A stretch of 64,000 nucleotides of DNA from Endomicrobiia bacterium. Its GTDB lineage: Bacteria; Elusimicrobiota; Endomicrobiia; DTEH01. The stretch is from assembly GCA_025059805.1 (NCBI GenBank), contig JANXDG010000035.1, forward strand, positions 62,001 to 126,000, read 5' to 3'. Shown here piece by piece: positions 20,619 to 29,912 of the stretch. A program made the position numbers and the translations under genes. The notes beneath the pieces are model-generated. The model was not told the DNA's origin. It did no database searches and saw only the letters and a list, made by a program, of their open reading frames with translations. Numbering within the stretch: position 1 is the stretch's first letter; the number at the start of each line of letters is the position of its first letter.

Positions 20619-21514
20619 TGTTGTTCCAAAATAAATTTTAAATTCTCCACAAGAGGAAGTTCTGTACGTATGGTAAAATATCTAATATTTCTGTCATTTA
20701 GGTTTTCTTTATAAAACTCTAATATTTTTTTGAATTCTCTCCGATAATAATCTTTTATTTCTTCTACCTTAGTTTTAACAAAGATGGTATGTATTTCAAT
20801 ATCTTCTAAGATACAATTGTCATAATTTAGTTCTAACAATTCTTCTGTTCTATCAACTATATGTAGAATCATCAAATAAATATCAGAAAATGATAATTCA
20901 CGCAAAATTTTTACAATTTTTTTCTCATTCATATCTATAAAGTCGGAAATAATTATCACCATATTTTTTTTCTTTACCAAACCAATCAGTTGTTTAAATA
21001 CTTCACCAAAGTTAGTCTGTTCACCAAATATTTCTTCCTCTAAAAATTCAAGTATCTTATAGTAATAGTTAACATTAGACGATGCAGGTAAAACTTGTCT
21101 AATTTTACTGTCAAACTTACATATACCAACACAATCACCCTGGTTTAAAAGTATATAACTTATATACGAAGCAAGATAATTCCCATATTCATATTTGGTT
21201 ATAGATGGGTTTTTATCTTTTTCTGGATAGTGCATTGAAGCGGAACAATCAAGAAATATATATGCCGTAAGGTTTACTTCTTGTTGATACTGTTTAACAA
21301 AAAACCTATCCCTACGTGCGTATACTTTCCAGTCAATAAATTTTATATCGTCACCACAAACGTACTCCCTATGTTGTATAAAATCAAGTGATCTACCTAT
21401 TAACCGACTCTTATGTTTGCCAGCGAAATCGCCTTCTACAGTGATGCTATTAAATTCTAAAATTAGTTGATCTATATATTTTAAAACTTCGGTAGAAGTA
21501 TATTTGTAATGCAT
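20615..21514 (-). CDS. DUF58 domain-containing protein
   Basis: 'FAGKHKSRLIGRSLDFIQHREYVCGDDIKFIDWKVYARRDRFFVKQYQQEVNLTAYIFLDCSASM' is the DUF58 signature. Confidence 0.92.
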   Translation of the reverse strand: MHYKYTSTEVLKYIDQLILEFNSITVEGDFAGKHKSRLIGRSLDFIQHREYVCGDDIKFIDWKVYARRDRFFVKQYQQEVNLTAYIFLDCSASMHYPEKDKNPSITKYEYGNYLASYISYILLNQGDCVGICKFDSKIRQVLPASSNVNYYYKILEFLEEEIFGEQTNFGEVFKQLIGLVKKKNMVIIISDFIDMNEKKIVKILRELSFSDIYLMILHIVDRTEELLELNYDNCILEDIEIHTIFVKTKVEEIKDYYRREFKKILEFYKENLNDRNIRYFTIRTELPLVENLKFILEQQ

Positions 21515-21674
21515 ACTTTTATTAAATAGATATTACTTTTTATCCACTAAAAGTTATTAAAATAAAAAATACAAAATTTATGGCAGAAATTAAAGATTTG
21601 TTAAGGTGGTAAATGAAAAGATTTTATATAACTTCCTTGTTAGGAATGTTCGGTTTATTAAATACAAAAATTTT

Positions 21675-23144
21675 TTACATTTTTTGAACTAATTCGTTAA
21701 ATTCTATGATAAGTCTGTCAATCTCTTCAACTGATGAAAATATTTCATCCCAAAATGTTTCTGACCACAATGTGTTAAGTTCTTCAACAGTTTTACCTTG
21801 TTGTTCAACCCATGTAAAATATTTTAAGTTATGTAACGCTTTGCGATCATAATATGATAATTCTTTTATCCAGTCAATTGAAATACTGTGTAACAACTCA
21901 ATGTCTCTATAACCTTGTTCAGTAGTGTAGTTACCACGAAGTTTTTTGTACTCTTCAATCCTTGATTGATATAACTCCATAGAATCTGTAAAAATTGTAA
22001 CTACAACATCTTTTTTTGTAAGTTCGAAATATTTTGCAAATTTGATTGCCGCTACTAAATTACAGATCCCAGAAATACCTAAAAGATCAAGCTTATCAAC
22101 AATTCCTTTAGGTACACCTTCTTTCATAAGAAGTTCTCTACCAATAGGTTCGTTAAAAAGTCTCATTAACCTTATTGTTATCTCATCATCAATTGCTGCA
22201 ACTGAGTCTGTATTTCTAACATTATGTATCCAAGGGACATGTTTATCACCAATACCTTCTATCCTATGTCCGCCATAACCGTTTAAGTACAGAGTTGGAC
22301 ATTGTAACGCTTCCGCAGCAAGAATTTTTAGCCCAGAAAATTTTTTCTTTAAATAGTCTCCTGCTGCTATTGTTCCCGCTGATCCCGTAGCTGAAACATA
22401 ACCTACCAATTTTAAATTAGCTTGTGTGACTAATAAAGATTTAAAAACTTCTTCAATTGCAGAACCAGTAATCTCGTAATGCCATAATGCATTACCAAAT
22501 TCTGAAAACTGATTAAAAATCACAACTTCGTCACCACGCGTCCTTTTAAGTTCCCAACATTTGTCATAAATTTCTTTAACATTAGATTCGCATCCAGGCG
22601 TTGCATAGATTTCTTTTGTACCTATAGTTTTAAGCCATTCAAACCGTTCTTTACTCATTTCCTCTGGTAAGATTGCAATAGCGTCGCAACCAAGTAGTGC
22701 ACAATCAAACGCTCCACCACGACAATAATTACCTGTTGACGGCCATACAGCTTTCTGTGTTTCTGGATTAAACTCGCCTGTAACTAACCTGGGAACTAAA
22801 CATCCAAACGCAGCACCAACTTTGTGTGCACCTGTAGGGAAAAATTTACCTGTTAAACCAATGATTTTAGCTTCTACACCGGTTAGTGTTTCAGGTAGTT
22901 CAATATAATTTACATTGCCGTATAGCCCTGTTTTAATATCATTTTTCCATGTTATACGAAATAAATTTAATGGATTAACATCCCATAAACCAACTGTTTT
23001 TAACTTGTCTTTTATCTGCTGTGGAACTTTTTCCTGTGGATTTTTAAGCTGTGCAAAAGTTGGTATTATGACACCTCGTTCTTTACAACGTTTCGCTGCT
23101 ATTTTTCTAACCTCTTCATTAATTTTTTTAGGTATAAGTGACAT
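21675..23144 (-). CDS. Pyridoxal-5'-phosphate-dependent protein (tryptophan-synthase-beta/cysteine-synthase fold)
   Basis: 'GKFFPTGAHKVGAAFGCLV' PLP-Lys region; 'VWPSTGNYCRGGAFDCALLGCDAIAILPEEM'. Confidence 0.8.
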   Translation of the reverse strand: MSLIPKKINEEVRKIAAKRCKERGVIIPTFAQLKNPQEKVPQQIKDKLKTVGLWDVNPLNLFRITWKNDIKTGLYGNVNYIELPETLTGVEAKIIGLTGKFFPTGAHKVGAAFGCLVPRLVTGEFNPETQKAVWPSTGNYCRGGAFDCALLGCDAIAILPEEMSKERFEWLKTIGTKEIYATPGCESNVKEIYDKCWELKRTRGDEVVIFNQFSEFGNALWHYEITGSAIEEVFKSLLVTQANLKLVGYVSATGSAGTIAAGDYLKKKFSGLKILAAEALQCPTLYLNGYGGHRIEGIGDKHVPWIHNVRNTDSVAAIDDEITIRLMRLFNEPIGRELLMKEGVPKGIVDKLDLLGISGICNLVAAIKFAKYFELTKKDVVVTIFTDSMELYQSRIEEYKKLRGNYTTEQGYRDIELLHSISIDWIKELSYYDRKALHNLKYFTWVEQQGKTVEELNTLWSETFWDEIFSSVEEIDRLIIEFNELVQKM

Positions 23145-23186
23145 AGTTTTACCTCCTGAGCGAACCTTTCTAAAAAAACGGGCTTT

Positions 23187-23215
23187 TATTTACAAAATGC
23201 TCATCCTAATGTCAA
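23187..23215 (-). promoter_or_regulatory. Putative sigma70-type promoter for the PLP-enzyme gene
   Basis: Minus strand: perfect TTGACA (23210-23215), 17-nt spacer, TAAATA (23187-23192), upstream of the AGGAGG ribosome-binding site of ORF 21675-23144. The -10 match is weak. Confidence 0.4.
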
Positions 23216-23224
23216 CATAACAAA

Positions 23225-24607
23225 CTAAAATTTTTCCCAAAATCTTTCTGCAATTTTTCTTACCTCGTTTAGTAAATCTTTCTCAGAAAAATTAATCACT
23301 TTCCCTTCGGACAATAATTGTTTGCCGTTAACATATACAGTATCAACAGTTGCATATGCAATCCCATACAGTAAGTGTCCATAATAATTATTATTAGTTA
23401 TCGGCGTAGGCGGAATATAGTTATATACTACAGCATCTAAAGGTATCCCTGCTGAGAAAGTATTAAATTTCTTGCCAAAAAGTATTTCAACAATTTTTAC
23501 ATTAGCTTTTAACAACGTATTAGCAGATTCAACAAAAGCTATATTTGGATTCTTAAAATGATGTCTTTGAATTAAACATAAGCTTCTAGCCTGTAAAATC
23601 ATATGAGAACTCATTGCATCAGTTCCAAGTCCTACATTTATACCATACTGTAACATTTTTAACAGGTTGGCACAGCCAACAGCGTTGTTCATATTAGATT
23701 CTGGATTTAAAACAATATTACTTTTTCTTTCCGCAATTAGTTTCATCTCGTCCTCGTTAATATGAACACAATGAGCAAGAATGGTTTTGTCATCTAATAA
23801 TCCAAACTTATCAAATCGTTCAACTACACGACAGTTATATTTTTCAATACAATTATGTTCATCAAGTTCGTCCTCAGCACAGTGTGTGTGTATCCCAAGT
23901 TTATATTTTTCTTTCAATTTAGAAATTTTATTCAAGGTTAAATCATTTACAGTAAAAGATGCGTGTAAACCTATCATCGGTAGAATATTATAATTATTAG
24001 TACTGTCAAGTAGAGTCTCATTAATGAATTCTTCAGTAGCTTGTATTCCTTCATCACCTTTGCCAAACCTGTCCGATACACCAAGGCATAAACTTGCTCT
24101 TAGACCTATAGTTTTAACTGCTTTAGCTATCTGTTGTAAACTCCCCTTTTGGACACCTTGTGATTCATGATGGTCAATAACTGTAGTGACACCGTTACGA
24201 AGACAATCAATCAATGCTGCTACTGCACTATAATAAATTTCCTCAGAGGAAAGTAGTTTATCAAGTTTCCACCATAACTGGTCAAGGATATCGTAAAAAT
24301 TTTTTGCTGAATAATCTTTTAACAAGAGGCCACGAGCAAACGACGAATAAAAATGGTGATGAGCACAAACTAAACCAGGCATTATCACTCTACCTTTTAA
24401 ATCAAGAAATTTAAGATGGATAGTTTTAGTTTCCTCAGTGAGTTTAAAAGCTTTACTACGCATCTCATCATTAGTTCCAACATCTATGATGGTACCATTA
24501 TTATCTAGCAAGATACCACAATTGTGTATAACTCTGTCTTGGATCGGATCAATTAGTATACCATTACAAACAAGCGTGAACATCATATTGCTCCTCCTTT
24601 TAAACAA
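23225..24607 (-). CDS. ssnA: SsnA-like aminohydrolase (amidohydrolase superfamily)
   Basis: 'PGLVCAHHHFYSSFARGLLL', 'GIHTHCAEDELDEHNCIEKYNCRVVERFDKFGLL', 'NPESNMNNAVGCANLLKMLQYGINVGLGTDAMSSHM'. True start is probably the internal Met at residue 8 or 9 (about 24583). Confidence 0.75.
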   Translation of the reverse strand: MFKRRSNMMFTLVCNGILIDPIQDRVIHNCGILLDNNGTIIDVGTNDEMRSKAFKLTEETKTIHLKFLDLKGRVIMPGLVCAHHHFYSSFARGLLLKDYSAKNFYDILDQLWWKLDKLLSSEEIYYSAVAALIDCLRNGVTTVIDHHESQGVQKGSLQQIAKAVKTIGLRASLCLGVSDRFGKGDEGIQATEEFINETLLDSTNNYNILPMIGLHASFTVNDLTLNKISKLKEKYKLGIHTHCAEDELDEHNCIEKYNCRVVERFDKFGLLDDKTILAHCVHINEDEMKLIAERKSNIVLNPESNMNNAVGCANLLKMLQYGINVGLGTDAMSSHMILQARSLCLIQRHHFKNPNIAFVESANTLLKANVKIVEILFGKKFNTFSAGIPLDAVVYNYIPPTPITNNNYYGHLLYGIAYATVDTVYVNGKQLLSEGKVINFSEKDLLNEVRKIAERFWEKF

Positions 24608-24616
24608 CTATTCTAA

Positions 24617-25915
24617 TTATGGATATAATCCACGAAGAATTGCTGCTTCCGCAACACGATTCACCGCAAGTATCATTGCAGATGTTCTCATATCATATTT
24701 ACCATTAGGAAGCTTATTATTGTAAGTTTTCATAACATCAACTACTTCATTAAAAGCATTTACCATAACTTCCTTTAACCTTTCCTGTACATCTTTTTCT
24801 TTCCAGAAGTATGCTTGTAAACTTTGTACCCATTCAAAATATGAAACAATCACGCCGCCAGCATTCGCAAGAATGTCTGGGACAACTTTAACACCTTTTT
24901 TTGCAAGGATTCTGTCAGCATCAGGTGTCGTCGGACCATTCGCAGCTTCAACTATTAGTTTAGCCTGAACTTTGTCCGCATTTTCTTTTGTGATCTGTCC
25001 TTCAATTGCAGCAGGAATTAGAATATCACACTTAAGTTCAAGTAATTGTTTGTTAGTTATATTTTTAGCATTTTTATACCCAACAACGGTTTTGTTTTTG
25101 AGTGTATACTTATAGAGATCAATAATATCTAATCCGTCGGGATTGTATACACCACCATTTACATCTGACACTGCTATTACTTTGCATCCCATCTCGTAGA
25201 ATATCCTTGCAGCATTGTATCCTACATTACCAAATCCTTGAATTACAATTGTAGCTTTTGCTAAATCTATATTGTAAAACTCGCATGCTTGTTGAGTAAT
25301 ATAAACAACTCCACGACCAGTCGCTTCGGTTCTCCCTCGTGAACCTCCTAAACTCAACGGTTTGCCTGTAACCACACCAGGAACTGAGTATCCAATATTC
25401 ATACTGTACGTATCCATTACCCATGCCATGATCCTCGGGTTAGTATTAACGTCAGGAGCTGGTATATCCTTTTCAGGTCCTATTATAATACCTATTTCGG
25501 AAATATATCTTCTAGTAATATGTTCAAGTTCTTGTTCAGAAAGTTTTGATGGGTCACAAACAACACCACCTTTTGCTCCACCGTAAGGAATGTTTACAAC
25601 AGCACATTTCCAGGTCATCCACATTGCAAGCGCTGTAACCTCGTCAAGGTCAACATCAGGATGGTATCTTATTCCTCCTTTACCAGGTCCACGATCTAAA
25701 TTATGTTGAACTCTGTAACCTGTAAATACACGAATTTTACCATCATCACACCGAATAGGTACCGAAACAATAAGTGTACGTTTTGGATACTTTAATTTTT
25801 GTAAAATACCATAATCAAGGTTTATAATTTTTGCAGTCGTTTCAAGTTGTTCCCATGCCATATACAGTGGGTTAATTTTATAATTTTTCTTTTTTTCTGA
25901 TATATGAAGTTTCAT
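24617..25915 (-). CDS. gdhA: Glutamate dehydrogenase (Glu/Leu/Phe/Val dehydrogenase family)
   Basis: 'YRVQHNLDRGPGKGGIRYHPDVDLDEVTALAMWMTWKCAVVNIPYGGAKGGV'. Confidence 0.93.
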   Translation of the reverse strand: MKLHISEKKKNYKINPLYMAWEQLETTAKIINLDYGILQKLKYPKRTLIVSVPIRCDDGKIRVFTGYRVQHNLDRGPGKGGIRYHPDVDLDEVTALAMWMTWKCAVVNIPYGGAKGGVVCDPSKLSEQELEHITRRYISEIGIIIGPEKDIPAPDVNTNPRIMAWVMDTYSMNIGYSVPGVVTGKPLSLGGSRGRTEATGRGVVYITQQACEFYNIDLAKATIVIQGFGNVGYNAARIFYEMGCKVIAVSDVNGGVYNPDGLDIIDLYKYTLKNKTVVGYKNAKNITNKQLLELKCDILIPAAIEGQITKENADKVQAKLIVEAANGPTTPDADRILAKKGVKVVPDILANAGGVIVSYFEWVQSLQAYFWKEKDVQERLKEVMVNAFNEVVDVMKTYNNKLPNGKYDMRTSAMILAVNRVAEAAILRGLYP

Positions 25916-25954
25916 ATCTTTTACCTCACTTAAATTAAATAATGTATTAAAAGT

Positions 25955-26581
25955 CTAACCTAAAATTTTTCTACTGCCAGGTTTTACGATAGGTACATTC
26001 TGTTTACATAACGGACAAACTTCAGGCGGATAGTTGTTCACTTCTACTTTTGAGATATAAAAGTAAGGAATGCCAAAATCAACATTTGTCTGCCTATTAA
26101 AAATACTACATACCATAACTACATTACCACCATACTGTTTGATTACATCAATTACTTCTTTTGTTGATTTCCCAGTTGTTACGACGTCTTCAACAATAAT
26201 CACTCTATCTTGTGAATTAATACTAAACCCGCGACGTAATATCATTTTTCCATAATCATCACGTTCAGTAAATATTGCGCGTATAGGTTTTTCACTAAAT
26301 GTTCTAATAACACGGGCTAATTCTTGACCTATTATCACACCGCCTAAAGCAGGTGATACTACAACTGTTACTTCTTGCCAGTAGTTGCAATTATTCCGTA
26401 TTTCCTCAAACAACAACATTGCAATTTTTTCTGCTATATCTGGATATTGAAGCACTAGTGCACATTGAATGTATTTATCGCTATGCAACCCTGAAGATAA
26501 AAGAAAATGTCCTTCAAGAATTGCACCAAATGATTTAAAGACTTCTATTATAGATTCTTTTCTAAACTCCATATTTTTCAT
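25955..26581 (-). CDS. pyrE: Orotate phosphoribosyltransferase
   Basis: 'VIIVEDVVTTGKSTKEVIDVIK' PRPP motif; 'GHFLLSSGLHSDKYIQCALVLQYP'. Confidence 0.92.
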   Translation of the reverse strand: MKNMEFRKESIIEVFKSFGAILEGHFLLSSGLHSDKYIQCALVLQYPDIAEKIAMLLFEEIRNNCNYWQEVTVVVSPALGGVIIGQELARVIRTFSEKPIRAIFTERDDYGKMILRRGFSINSQDRVIIVEDVVTTGKSTKEVIDVIKQYGGNVVMVCSIFNRQTNVDFGIPYFYISKVEVNNYPPEVCPLCKQNVPIVKPGSRKILG

Positions 26582-26603
26582 TCAACATTACATTAAGTGA
26601 AAG

Positions 26604-27059
26604 TTACAACATACCCTTCTTTATTCTAAGCAACTCTCTATCCAACTCTCTACGTTTAATTTCTTCTCTTCTGTCATATACTTTTTTGTATTTACAAAGT
26701 GCTATTTCAATTTTGACATATCCGCGTTCATTAAAATACACCTTTGTAGGTTTTATAACATACCCGCGTTCAGACATTTTTCCATAGAGTTTTTTAATTT
26801 CATCTTTATGAAGTAAAAGTTTGCGTTCGCGGTCAATCGGAATTTTTATATGTGAAGATTTTTCATATTCTGGTATTCTGCAGTTAAGTAAAAACACCTC
26901 ACCTCCTCTTATAACACAATATGCGTCTTTAATGTCTATCTTACCCATCCTGATTGATTTTACTTCACTACCTTTTAGTTCAATACCGGCTTCATAACTA
27001 TCAATAATTTCAAAACTATGCGGTATTTTTCTATTAATTGTAACAATTTTTATTTCCAC
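26604..27059 (-). CDS. smpB: SsrA-binding protein SmpB
   Basis: 'NRKIPHSFEIIDSYEAGIELKGSEVKSIRMGKIDIKDAYCVI'. Confidence 0.95.
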   Translation of the reverse strand: MEIKIVTINRKIPHSFEIIDSYEAGIELKGSEVKSIRMGKIDIKDAYCVIRGGEVFLLNCRIPEYEKSSHIKIPIDRERKLLLHKDEIKKLYGKMSERGYVIKPTKVYFNERGYVKIEIALCKYKKVYDRREEIKRRELDRELLRIKKGML

Positions 27060-27078
27060 GATTTTTCACTATTAAAAA

Positions 27079-28305
27079 TTAAATAAACTTAATCTTCACA
27101 GTATCGCCTTTCTTTACATTTTTCTGTCTCTCATCTAAAACAATCAAACAATTAGCACGGAGTAATGACATCAATATTCCAGAACCCTGTGGTCCTGTTG
27201 TTCTTACGTAAAACTTTCCGTTCTTTTGCACAACGACCCCACGTAAGAAATATCGTAACCCAAGTTTCTTCTCTACAGGTTCTTCAATTATAGCATCAAA
27301 ATACTGTTCTTGTTCATTCCTACCTTCAAGTTTATACAATAAAGGTTTTATAAGCATCTCAAAAACTATATAGTTTGAAACAACATTCCCAGGAACACCA
27401 AAGATAGGTATTTTTTGACCATTACGGTAATAAATACAATAGAATACAGGTTTGCCAGGACGTTGTTTAACTTGCCAAAAAATTGGTTTTACTTCTAGCT
27501 GTAATAGTACAGGTTTTACAAGATCATATTCGCCTTTAGAAACACCACCCGAGATTAAAATCACGTCGCATTCTGCTAACGCCTTTGTTAATTTTGATTT
27601 TAGTTGTTTAACTTCATCTTTTGCAATACCATAGTTATAAGCTTTAAAATGATATTTTTCTACCAAGCCAGAAAGTGTATATGAATTTACATTTCGTACC
27701 TTACCATAAGTAACTTTTTCACCAACATCTACGAGTTCATCACCTGTTGCAATAATACCTATCTTTGGTTTACGGTAAACCTTTATTTTATCGTATCCAC
27801 AAGAAATAATCATACCTAACGCTGAAGGTGTAATCAATGTTCCTTTTTCCACGACAACCTCATTTTTTTTAACATCTTCACCACAAAATCTTATGTTTTT
27901 GTTAGGCTTGACTTTAGAGAAAATCTTTATCTTGTTATCTTCGTACTCCACTGCTTCTTTTTCTATGACAGCATCTGCACCCTGTGGCAGACAACTACCT
28001 GTCATTACAGAAACACATTCTCCAGATGATATTTTTAATCTACTAACCTTACCAGCTTTTATTTCACCAACGATTTTAAGTTTAATAGGATTATCTATTT
28101 TTGCATTTTGAGTATCTGTTGACCGTATGGCGAATCCGTCCATTGCAGAATTATCATAATTTGGAATGTCATATTTAGATTTAACGTTAACTGCGCAAGT
28201 ATACCACAAACTTTCTTTTACATTTCTAAATTCTGTTCTTAACTTCTTATTAACAGAATTCAAAATAAGGTTCAGTGCTGTTTTAAACTCTACATTCTGT
28301 TTCAT
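27079..28305 (-). CDS. moeA: Molybdopterin molybdotransferase MoeA
   Basis: 'DIPNYDNSAMDGFAIRS', 'MTGSCLPQGADAVIEKE', 'ISGGVSKGEYD', 'GVPGNVVSN'. Confidence 0.93.
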   Translation of the reverse strand: MKQNVEFKTALNLILNSVNKKLRTEFRNVKESLWYTCAVNVKSKYDIPNYDNSAMDGFAIRSTDTQNAKIDNPIKLKIVGEIKAGKVSRLKISSGECVSVMTGSCLPQGADAVIEKEAVEYEDNKIKIFSKVKPNKNIRFCGEDVKKNEVVVEKGTLITPSALGMIISCGYDKIKVYRKPKIGIIATGDELVDVGEKVTYGKVRNVNSYTLSGLVEKYHFKAYNYGIAKDEVKQLKSKLTKALAECDVILISGGVSKGEYDLVKPVLLQLEVKPIFWQVKQRPGKPVFYCIYYRNGQKIPIFGVPGNVVSNYIVFEMLIKPLLYKLEGRNEQEQYFDAIIEEPVEKKLGLRYFLRGVVVQKNGKFYVRTTGPQGSGILMSLLRANCLIVLDERQKNVKKGDTVKIKFI

Positions 28306-28820
28306 AATTTCAGTTTTGATACCAGAAAATTAGTAATATTTTTTATGTCTTTAATTTGAAATACAGGTTTAGAGTGTACTTTCAAATTTCTGTAGCTTAC
28401 CGAATTACTTGTAACTACAATACATAAAGTATTTTTAATACTTTTTATCACTCTATGCACTTCGCTAATTTTTTTAACTATAAGAATTTTGTTAAAGCTT
28501 GACTCTTTTAAACCTTCAACAAGAACTATATCTACATCTGAGAAGTACGCATTAACAATCCTATGTAAGGATAAAGGTTTATTAATCCATCTGATTAATA
28601 CATACTTATCATCCGAAAATAGAGATAGATTATCAGCACCAACAGTATGATAACGATACGTATCTTTACCCGGTTTGTCAATTACAAAATTTTTATGATG
28701 AGTATGTTTAAATACGGCAAGTTTTATTTTTTTTAATGTTAGCTTCTTTATAAGTTGTTCAATTAACCAAGTTTTCCCTACGCCACTGTTACCTACAACC
28801 GCCACAATTTTGGCACACAT
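28302..28820 (-). CDS. mobB: Molybdopterin-guanine dinucleotide biosynthesis protein MobB-like GTPase
   Basis: 'VAVVGNSGVGKTWLIEQLI', 'VFKHTHHKNFVIDKPGKDTYRYHTVGADNLSLFS'. Confidence 0.87.
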   Translation of the reverse strand: MCAKIVAVVGNSGVGKTWLIEQLIKKLTLKKIKLAVFKHTHHKNFVIDKPGKDTYRYHTVGADNLSLFSDDKYVLIRWINKPLSLHRIVNAYFSDVDIVLVEGLKESSFNKILIVKKISEVHRVIKSIKNTLCIVVTSNSVSYRNLKVHSKPVFQIKDIKNITNFLVSKLKL

Positions 28821-28843
28821 AAGAACATATGTTAAATATCAAT

Positions 28844-29209
28844 CTACTTTTTTCTTTCAGAGATACGTGTCAAAATGTTATTCTTTATATAATCAAAATT
28901 AAATGGTTTCAGAAGACAATCCATAGCACCATTACGGAACGCTTCAATAACTTTCTCCGCTTCTTTATACCCTGTAATCATTACGACAGGCAGATTTGTA
29001 TCAACACTTTTAATTTCTTTTAAAACTTCAATTCCATCACGTTCAGGAAGTTTGATATCAAGTAACACCAAATCGTATACTTCTTTTGCAATTGATCTTA
29101 AACCTTCAATAGAATTTGTAAATACATCTGTTTGATGTCCTAAGGTAGAAAAAAACGTTTCAAGTAAATCTAATATTTCTTTATCATCATCAATGACTAT
29201 TATACGCAT
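28844..29209 (-). CDS. Single-domain response regulator (receiver only)
   Basis: 'IIVIDDDKEILDLLETFF...YDLVLLDIKLPERDGIEVLKEI...VVMITGY...LKPF'; no output domain. Confidence 0.9.
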   Translation of the reverse strand: MRIIVIDDDKEILDLLETFFSTLGHQTDVFTNSIEGLRSIAKEVYDLVLLDIKLPERDGIEVLKEIKSVDTNLPVVMITGYKEAEKVIEAFRNGAMDCLLKPFNFDYIKNNILTRISERKK

Positions 29210-29248
29210 ATATTATCACCTCTCTGTTTTATATAAACTCTAGCTAAA

Positions 29249-29893
29249 TTATTTTGTTGTTAAAGATTTAATTTTTTCAATGTCCTGTCTTTCTTTTTCC
29301 CGTACCGCATCTAAATCTTTTTGTAAATCTTCTTGAACTTTCTTTACTTGAGATTCTATTATATATTTCTTCAGAAGATTTTCATCGTTCATACGTTGTT
29401 TCACCCATTTTTCAACTGTAGCAGAAGAAAGCAGAATTCTTACCCAGTACCTCCCAGTAGATTTTTGTATTTTTTCCTGTGTATACCATGGGCCACGAAG
29501 TTCAGTATCAACAATGTTTTTCGACATTACCTTCATCTCTTCAACAGACATCGCTTCATTTACACCCTGTTGTTTATATTCAGACCAATCTGCCATTGTG
29601 CGTTTCCATACAGATTCTACTTTTGTCTCTATTTTTCTTGCAAGATCAGCCAGAGCTGAAGTTAAAGCAGCATCTCTTGCTAACGCTAAATTTGCACGTT
29701 TTTCTGAAAAACCTATTCCTGTTATTATTTTACCTTCAATCTCTTCAGGTAGTGTAACAAATGGTATCGCTTCTTCATAGTCAGCTGCAACTTCTTTTCT
29801 TACATCTTTAGGTTTTTTAGGTGCACAAGCAGTATTAACAAAAACTAAAATTGTTACGATCAACAATATGGTTAAATTTTTTATAATATTCAT
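29249..29893 (-). CDS. LPP20-like putative lipoprotein
   Basis: Signal with Cys ('FVNTACAPKKPK'); 'ITGIGFSEKRANLALARDAALTSALADLARKIETKV' resembles LPP20-family proteins. Confidence 0.6.
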   Translation of the reverse strand: MNIIKNLTILLIVTILVFVNTACAPKKPKDVRKEVAADYEEAIPFVTLPEEIEGKIITGIGFSEKRANLALARDAALTSALADLARKIETKVESVWKRTMADWSEYKQQGVNEAMSVEEMKVMSKNIVDTELRGPWYTQEKIQKSTGRYWVRILLSSATVEKWVKQRMNDENLLKKYIIESQVKKVQEDLQKDLDAVREKERQDIEKIKSLTTK

Positions 29894-29912
29894 AACACCG
29901 TATCACCTCCTC

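Noticed and set aside
25227-25424. 65-aa minus-strand ORF inside gdhA
   Set aside because: Out-of-frame translation within a confidently assigned gene.
29333-29780. Three overlapping plus-strand ORFs (108, 92 and 88 aa)
   Set aside because: All antisense to the LPP20-like lipoprotein gene, in several frames at once, which is typical of chance open frames.
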